Made by a program: the position numbers and the translations under genes | Shown: positions 58,184-64,000 of the stretch, piece by piece | How the letters are laid out: every line of letters starts with the position of its first letter | Position numbering within the stretch: position 1 is the first letter of the stretch | Notes under the pieces: model-generated | The model's input: only the letters and a program-made list of their open reading frames with translations | The model's database searches: none | Told to the model about the DNA's origin: nothing | NCBI GenBank assembly: GCA_001839685.1 | Contig: MLAK01000485.1 | Coordinates: 7,104-71,103, forward strand | Source of the DNA: Tritrichomonas foetus | Taxonomy: Eukaryota > Parabasalia > Tritrichomonadida > Tritrichomonadidae | Direction of reading: 5' to 3' | Length of the DNA stretch: 64,000 bases

Positions 58184-58766
58184 TCATGATTTATATTTTT
58201 CTTTTTTTGATTATTTCTCTTTAATGTTGTCAATAAAAAGGCGTATTTTTCAGTATCATTTGTTAAACTATTCAATATAATTTTGTGTGTTTTTTAAGTA
58301 AACTTGGTTAACAATCTAACAATACGATGAATGATAAAAAAGGTTTTAATAAAATGTGAACCAAATGTTATCTTACAATGTAATATCAATAAATTCATAA
58401 GAATGATAATCAATGTAAAAACTGATGGAATACATCCTCGCAAATATCCATCTTTATCATTACTTTTTTCAGGAATGCCATTAACTTAATTAATGAAATT
58501 TGATAGAAAATATAATACTATTCATTTTCATTAGATAAATCTATTATTATCGTAGTAACATGTAGGATTCGAATGCAGTTATATAAACAGATTATTCATC
58601 AACAGAATTGAAAAGATCTGAATTTTTTCAATGGGTTTCTAGCAAAGGCGAAAATAAATCGCCTTAAAGGTGAAAATAAAGAGAGGTGACAAATTTTTGG
58701 ATAATCTCAAAAAGTTGATGCTGTGACTTCCTTTTAAGGAAAGTTTAATTTCCTCTTTCTTATTTC
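58184..58766. other. Intergenic, about 580 bp, with small hairpin
   Basis: AAGGCGA (58645-58651) and TCGCCTT (58659-58665) form a 7-bp hairpin with an AAATAAA loop. The left arm plus loop sequence is repeated as AAGGTGAAAATAAA just downstream. This is about 100 nt before the karyopherin start. Otherwise nothing is seen. Confidence 0.6.
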
Positions 58767-61580
58767 ATGGCAGAATTATCAAACACAGTCGAACTCATTG
58801 AACAAGCTGCAACATCACTCAGTCAGAACCAGAACATCGAAGAATCAATGGCATTGATGAGGCAATGGGAAGAAAGTGAGAATTCAATATTTTCGGCATG
58901 TGAAGTTTTACAAAAATCGCAAAATCCTTATGCTAGATTTTATGCTTGTACTATTTTGAATCATAAAATTCCGGTTTTATGGAAAAATGTCAATCAAGAA
59001 AATCGCCAAAATTTTCGAAATTTTATTCTTCAACAGATCGAACTTTCAGGAAACAACAAACAAATTTTAGATTCGCTTGTCCGTTCTCTCGCTCATATTG
59101 CAGTTTTCGACTTTCCAGAAGAATGGGAAGGATATGAAGCATATTTATTTCCAGAAAATGAAAGCTTCGTGACTTTTCTGATGCTTGAAGCTTTTTTCAC
59201 AGATGTTGAAGAATCCGAATATATCACAGAGCATCGGAGACAGCTTTTAAGAAGTAATCTCTCCTCAAAAATCGATTTTTTTCTCCCACGAATTGAAACA
59301 GCAATCAGAGTTGAAGAAACAGCTATGCAAGCCATGCAAGCTTTTTCCGCAATGGTCAAATGGGCTCCTCGATCAGCAATTAAAAGGGATACACTAACAA
59401 TTATTTGCTCAACTTTTCTTCCAGCAGAAATGACATTGCAAATTTCAGTCAATTGTCTCAAACGAATATTTTTACGACGAACAGATTCACATGCAATTTT
59501 TGCACATTATCATGAGTTATTATTAGATGCTTTTGCAAATGTACGATTACCATCGGGCCAATCCATAACTAGTCAATATTTAGTTATAAAACTTGTCTCA
59601 AAATTATTCTCCCGTTATATGATGAATCTTGAAAAATGGTCAGTTCATAGAAACAATGAAAAATTAAAAGGAAACATTACATCACTTCTCACTATATGTC
59701 TTTCATTGCGTGATGATATTCCTAACTCACTCTGGCTTACTTTTTTTGATATTTTTAAAAGGATCGTCGATCAAAATCTCGGAACAATGCCTACAAAATA
59801 CACCAAAATGCTTTTTGATCCAATGATACCACTAATTCGCTCCAATTTATACGAAATGCTACCTATTGGAGTTGATGATGATGGAATTTTGATGTTAATT
59901 GTTCAAAAATGCTTTGCAATGCTAGTTGAAGTAGATTATATGGGAATGCTTGAATTCATTGAGCATCAAAATCCATCAGCCGCTTTAGGATATGCCTTAG
60001 GATGCCTAATGTCTGTCAGAGCACCGCAGCAGGACATGACATCTTTTGTCCAAATCATCCAGCAATTAAATGATGAATCTCAGAACCAATTAAATCAAGA
60101 CGATGGCTCAGAGTTTCTTATTCCAGTTCTCTATGGACTTTCAAGGAGTGCATTTTTCTTATCATCAATGGATTTATTTGATAATTTCTTCGAAATGACA
60201 ATTAGTTGTCTCCAAAGCTCGATTCCACAACTGAAAAGTGCAGCAACTCACGCTTTACTGTATGTTGCAATGAATCATAGTAATTTGTTTGAACCAACCC
60301 CTGAAGAAATAGCAGTTGTTCCGCCAATGTCACTTGATGGTTCAATTCTTCCTAATCCAGAAACGGCTTCTCAACAGCAACGAGCCGAAGAAAACCAAAT
60401 CAACATGAATTTAAACATTCTTGTCCAAATGAGTGAACAGTATTTAAATGGACTATCTTTGGATGGTGCCATTCGAATGTTTCATGTTGTAAATATTTTG
60501 TTGGTCAAAATGAAAAAAAATTTATTTGAAATGTTATATACGCCAGTTGTTGCAGCCTTAAATTCTAGCAGTGGACCTGCAGTTGAATCAGCTTTAATTC
60601 TTATTGGAAAGTCTTCAACTGATAAAGTGAATGAATTAAATAAAAAAAATGAAAAATTACCAGCAGGAACATTTTTTGCACCACTTTTATTACCACAAGT
60701 TGTTCAACTTGCATCACGTTGCATTCCACAACAAGTAACACCGCCTGATGTTGTTGAAGTAATATTGAATACACTTAGTAGCTTAATTTATTGTTATAAC
60801 GATTTTGCATTGATAGATAACATTATTCGTGGAATTTTATCTCTTTTTGTTCAACGTGAAGAAATTTTTCCATCGTATTTTAATTTTATTGCAGCAGTGA
60901 GAAACAAATTCTCTGAGATGAATAATTTTTATGAAGAAATCATGCAGAGATTTGTTTATTCTATTATCCCAACTGATTTTACGGAAATCCCATCGAATGC
61001 ACCACTTTCAGAGATTTTAATGATGATTTCACGCTTCAAATATGCACCAACAAATATTGAATGGGTTGTGAAAGTTGTTATGGGAACAGGAATTCCAAGT
61101 CTTGAAAAAGATATCAATGTTGCATCCTCAAAACTGATTATTCGAGTTTTTCGAGAAATGGAAACGGAAACACTTCGGCAAATGTTTGGTAGTGTTGGTA
61201 CACAAATCTTTGCAGTAATTCTTACAGCTCTTTCTGATTCTATGCATAAACAAGCATTTAATGCATATACTAAAGTTATTTGGAAGATGTGTAAATTATT
61301 AACAATTGGTCTTGAATTTCCAAAAGAATTAAGTGAATTACTTGTTTTATCACTTCAAAATGTATTTGAAGAACCACGTGAAGGTTTATTTAAAGAATTT
61401 GTATCATACCTTGCTCAAACAATTACAGATTGTAATGCATATGCAGAAGGTATCGCAAACTTCTTGATTATGATGAATAAATTATCACCAGGAGATGCGT
61501 CAGTATTTGATTATGTGAAAGATATTCCATTTATTGATGGATATGTATCACGCCTTTCTAATCTCATTCCATTCTTTTAA
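58767..61580 (+). CDS. Importin-beta superfamily karyopherin (exportin-like)
   Basis: The 937-residue all-helical protein has an importin-beta N-terminal-type head. ACEVLQKSQNPYARFYACTI (about 42-61) parallels the QNxxxRxxAxxxL start of IBN domains. LVRSLAHIAVFDFPEEWEGY follows, equivalent to the (L)xxIAxxEWPxxWP strip of exportin-type (Xpo1-like) HEAT repeats. The rest is a long HEAT solenoid with no membrane segments. Karyopherins carry cargo through nuclear pores with Ran-GTP. The length (about 940) fits importin-13/exportin-t/Xpo-type members, but I cannot fix the subfamily. The CRM1 cargo groove motifs are not evident. The ATG follows TCTTATTTC. Confidence 0.75.
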   Translation: MAELSNTVELIEQAATSLSQNQNIEESMALMRQWEESENSIFSACEVLQKSQNPYARFYACTILNHKIPVLWKNVNQENRQNFRNFILQQIELSGNNKQILDSLVRSLAHIAVFDFPEEWEGYEAYLFPENESFVTFLMLEAFFTDVEESEYITEHRRQLLRSNLSSKIDFFLPRIETAIRVEETAMQAMQAFSAMVKWAPRSAIKRDTLTIICSTFLPAEMTLQISVNCLKRIFLRRTDSHAIFAHYHELLLDAFANVRLPSGQSITSQYLVIKLVSKLFSRYMMNLEKWSVHRNNEKLKGNITSLLTICLSLRDDIPNSLWLTFFDIFKRIVDQNLGTMPTKYTKMLFDPMIPLIRSNLYEMLPIGVDDDGILMLIVQKCFAMLVEVDYMGMLEFIEHQNPSAALGYALGCLMSVRAPQQDMTSFVQIIQQLNDESQNQLNQDDGSEFLIPVLYGLSRSAFFLSSMDLFDNFFEMTISCLQSSIPQLKSAATHALLYVAMNHSNLFEPTPEEIAVVPPMSLDGSILPNPETASQQQRAEENQINMNLNILVQMSEQYLNGLSLDGAIRMFHVVNILLVKMKKNLFEMLYTPVVAALNSSSGPAVESALILIGKSSTDKVNELNKKNEKLPAGTFFAPLLLPQVVQLASRCIPQQVTPPDVVEVILNTLSSLIYCYNDFALIDNIIRGILSLFVQREEIFPSYFNFIAAVRNKFSEMNNFYEEIMQRFVYSIIPTDFTEIPSNAPLSEILMMISRFKYAPTNIEWVVKVVMGTGIPSLEKDINVASSKLIIRVFREMETETLRQMFGSVGTQIFAVILTALSDSMHKQAFNAYTKVIWKMCKLLTIGLEFPKELSELLVLSLQNVFEEPREGLFKEFVSYLAQTITDCNAYAEGIANFLIMMNKLSPGDASVFDYVKDIPFIDGYVSRLSNLIPFF

Positions 61581-62239
61581 TGCAAATTTCTCAAAATGTT
61601 AATTTTCAGAAATAACAAACTTGTAAATGTATCATTCTTTCTGGAAATTTTAATAATAGTAATCATAATAATTTTAATAATTCTTATTTGTTTTAGTCAC
61701 CAAAATAAATGTTTTGTATTTATTTCTTTTATCTAAATTTCATGATTTTAAATTTTGTTTTCATGTTGTGGAAAAATCCATCTCTATACCTGAATTTCAT
61801 TCCACATTCCCATAAATATTCCTTTGGAAATTTTCCAATTCCCTTCTCAATATCCCAGAATGTATAAACATTAATATTTTTCCACAGACACAAATTTGTT
61901 TCTTTAAAGGTATCAGAGTGAATAGCTGTGCATAGATTGAGAGGTGAATTCAACATATGTTGGTTTTCATGAATAATTAAATGATCTTTTATTTTTTGGC
62001 AATAAAAGCATGTTGATTTTCACGAATGAAAGTTTGAAATTAATAGCTAAATGGTTTCTCAATTTTCGATTTTTAATATATTTTTCATTATATAAAGATG
62101 AAAATGACATCGTTAAAACAAGTAATTAATAAAACAACAAATTTCAGATTCCACACAACATATTCACCTCACATTTAATGTTTTATAAACTATTCAAATT
62201 AGCTCCTCTAATAATGACATATAACATAAAAAATCGAAA
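61581..62239. other. Intergenic, about 660 bp, with one doubtful small ORF
   Basis: AT-rich spacer. The minus-strand frame at 61729-62019 is listed separately. No other feature is seen. Confidence 0.5.
61729..61956 (-). CDS. Small unrecognised ORF, possibly a gene fragment
   Basis: An ATG ORF of 75 codons has mixed, aromatic-rich composition (CLWKNINVYTFWDIEKGIGK, FPKEYLWECGMKFRYRDG). The same frame is open another 21 codons upstream to 62019 without an ATG. That stretch reads CFYCQKIKDHLIIHENQH, with a zinc-finger-like CxxC...HxxxH spacing. The overall quality is better than the usual shadow frame here. It could be a fragment of a decayed gene or a small real gene with another start. No family is recognised. 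Confidence 0.3.
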   Translation of the reverse strand: MLNSPLNLCTAIHSDTFKETNLCLWKNINVYTFWDIEKGIGKFPKEYLWECGMKFRYRDGFFHNMKTKFKIMKFR

Positions 62240-64000
62240 ATGTCGAAACTCCATCATTACTTTCCAATTGAAGAATCCACATACGCTAATAAATACAAAG
62301 CTGAGCTTCAAAAACTTCATCAGTTCGAAGAATTAAATTTTATTCCTTTAGATATTTCCAAAAATGAATTTTTATCAATTGATATCCTTTTTAGCAAGAT
62401 ATTTGACGATTCATTATATAATACTGGAGCCTCTCCACAAGAAATAGGCAATTTGCTTTTCTACGCGCCTGATTCTGTTATCGATTTTTCGAAATTTGAT
62501 TTTTCGATTCAAACAAAAATGAACGAAATTTGTGCCTCGCTTAAGCAAGGGCTTGACATAGAAACTGATAAGGAAAAATTTTTAGATAAAATTAAGATAG
62601 TTTTGCCATTATTTCTCAGATGTAATTTCAAGCAAATGATGAGTACCTGTTTCACTAATTTTTCGAGCTATGTTTTATCTGCTTTTCATGAGCATCCATT
62701 TTCAAAAGCAATTCAAATAATAATGTTTTCTCGAATGGCTTTAATCTCTAAAGATGATCTTAAATTTAATTTAGAGAATAGTTTAACTCGTATTATTCCA
62801 CTTATCAAAGAAATCGAAAAAGATCAAGAATTTTCAACTTTACTTTTCCCAATTATTCTTCCTAGAGTTGTAAAAATAATTTCATCGATATTTCCTTTTA
62901 TTTTTGATGTTATGCCAAATGAAGAACCAACTAAATTCCATAATACAGTTCTATTAAATCAATTTTTTATTTTAATTGCAACAATTTATCCACCCGCTTT
63001 ATCTGTCGTTAATATTCAAACAATTAACAAATTTACATCAAGATTTATAAATGGTCAAGTAGAAATATATCCATCTTATGAATTTGTTCGTGAATTCACA
63101 CATTTATGCATTCCTTCCCATGCTTCATATAACATCGTTTTGTTAATGAATAGTTTTGCTTTATTTTCCTACCTTGGTATTGAAAATTTGTCACTTTTTC
63201 AGAAAAAAATAATTTATTCTGTTTTAATTAAACTCGCGCGTGGCAACAGACCAGCTTCTCGTGCCATCCTTAGAAGTTTGATTAATATTTCTAAATACCC
63301 TATTTACTCAGATGCATTTCAAGTTTTTTCAAATGACCTCAATGAATGCGATTCTTTAGCAACCACACTTTATGCACAAATGTCGGCTTATAATTTTTCC
63401 AGTGACATGACTCATTTCGAAATGAATCATCAATTTACAATGAATTTTAAAAAAATGTCTGAAGAACTGGCTCATATAAATGGTTTACAGCGAATTATTA
63501 CACTTGATACAAATGGACTTGAGACTTTATTTGATGTAGTTCGTTTAACTGATGGAATTTTAGTTCGTGATGATATTACACTTTTATTATTTTTAAATAA
63601 TAACAAATATATCAGCTTTTTAGAAGTTTATCTTACAAAATTGCTCGAAAATGAAGTTCCATTTTTAGATCCAAAATTTTCAACTCCTTTTATTCATTTA
63701 GCAACACAATATGCTGTAATTCGTGCCAAATTAGCAAAACCTAGTTCTAATTATCTTGGAATGAATGTGGAATTATTAATGAGATTATACAATGCTATTT
63801 TATTGTCAGCCCCTCGACTTTCCAAAAAAAAGCAATTTTTCACGATTCTTTCATCTGATGCTTATTTAGAACGTCGTAAATTTGTCGAAACTATTCGACC
63901 ATTTTGCCCAAAATTTATAAAAATTGCTATATATTTCATAAATTCTAGACTAAAATCATTAACAGAAGCTTTAGTAATGCTTATTGCTGATTTGCTTCAT
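62240..64000 (+). CDS. Helical-repeat (HEAT/ARM-like) protein, 3' partial
   Basis: A frame of 587 codons runs from the ATG at 62240 off the window end with no stop. Its codon use matches the neighbours. The product is Leu/Ile/Phe-rich helix throughout, with amphipathic pairs about 35-45 residues apart (VLLMNSFALFSYLGIENLSL; KIIYSVLIKLARGNRPASRA), and no signal peptide or membrane span. A solenoid scaffold or a proteasome-activator/transport-like protein is possible, but I recognise no family. The ATG is preceded by ATCGAAA. Confidence 0.8.
   Translation, partial: MSKLHHYFPIEESTYANKYKAELQKLHQFEELNFIPLDISKNEFLSIDILFSKIFDDSLYNTGASPQEIGNLLFYAPDSVIDFSKFDFSIQTKMNEICASLKQGLDIETDKEKFLDKIKIVLPLFLRCNFKQMMSTCFTNFSSYVLSAFHEHPFSKAIQIIMFSRMALISKDDLKFNLENSLTRIIPLIKEIEKDQEFSTLLFPIILPRVVKIISSIFPFIFDVMPNEEPTKFHNTVLLNQFFILIATIYPPALSVVNIQTINKFTSRFINGQVEIYPSYEFVREFTHLCIPSHASYNIVLLMNSFALFSYLGIENLSLFQKKIIYSVLIKLARGNRPASRAILRSLINISKYPIYSDAFQVFSNDLNECDSLATTLYAQMSAYNFSSDMTHFEMNHQFTMNFKKMSEELAHINGLQRIITLDTNGLETLFDVVRLTDGILVRDDITLLLFLNNNKYISFLEVYLTKLLENEVPFLDPKFSTPFIHLATQYAVIRAKLAKPSSNYLGMNVELLMRLYNAILLSAPRLSKKKQFFTILSSDAYLERRKFVETIRPFCPKFIKIAIYFINSRLKSLTEALVMLIADLLH

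Noticed and set aside
58767..61580. Specific CRM1/Exportin-1 call
   Set aside because: The N-terminal exportin-like strip is present but the CRM1-specific central cargo-groove motif is not seen, and the protein is shorter. Kept as an unassigned karyopherin.

Overview
This is a gene-dense, AT-rich eukaryotic window, almost certainly from a parabasalid (trichomonad) protist and most like Tritrichomonas. The evidence is as follows. Long intronless genes lie on both strands with gaps of a few hundred bases. Start codons often sit within about 20 nt of TCA-type initiator sequences. A giant Pmp-like surface protein ends in a Pro/Thr stalk, one membrane helix and a short acidic tail. There is a multi-membrane-span adenylate cyclase with PAS and class III catalytic domains, a decayed DUF3447/ankyrin gene, and tetraspanin, BET-like bromodomain and axonemal CFAP100-like genes. 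No bacterial operon, phage or CRISPR feature is present.

Layout. 1-8.3 kb: the 3' part of a Ser/Asp/Glu/Lys-rich gene, a 17-bp minisatellite, TFIIH subunit Tfb4, a structured-RNA candidate, a coiled-coil protein, and a large helical-repeat protein with a charged nuclear-type tail. 8.4-13.9 kb: an SLC13/DASS anion symporter, a gene-poor stretch with one broken ORF, a Qa-SNARE (syntaxin), and an unrecognised basic protein. 14.2-19 kb: a membrane-traffic neighbourhood. A TBC1D15/Gyp7-like protein and a RasGAP-VPS9 (Gapex-5/RME-6-like) protein diverge from one short promoter region, and a Rab GTPase follows. 19-22 kb: a GC-rich hairpin and a decayed DUF3447/ankyrin gene. 21.7-31 kb: sirtuin, tRNA-Ser, an unrecognised helical protein, PP1-type phosphatase, a remnant of a surface protein, a CPxC-rich secreted protein, CFAP100-like, and a BET-like bromodomain protein. 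31-33 kb: about 2 kb with no gene. 33-37.9 kb: adenylate cyclase. 39-53.3 kb: the 14.2-kb Pmp-like gene. 53.5-64 kb: PP2A B56 subunit, a TIG-domain membrane protein, a tetraspanin, a CAP-domain protein, an importin-beta-type karyopherin, a doubtful small ORF, and a helical-repeat protein that runs off the window.

The genes fall into a few functional groups: vesicle traffic (syntaxin, TBC, VPS9, Rab), surface and host-contact proteins (Pmp-like, TIG, tetraspanin, CPxC protein), signalling (cyclase, PP1, PP2A-B56), chromatin and transcription (Tfb4, sirtuin, bromodomain), axoneme (CFAP100) and nuclear transport (karyopherin). The points most worth a second look are: a gene whose only open reading needs removal of an in-frame UAA, possibly by a 30-nt mini-intron; a B56 gene with no usable AUG; two compact RNA-like hairpin clusters; twelve ~0.9-1.2 kb superunits in the Pmp-like gene; a dispersed 56-bp element; and a Gln in place of the transition-state Arg in the cyclase.
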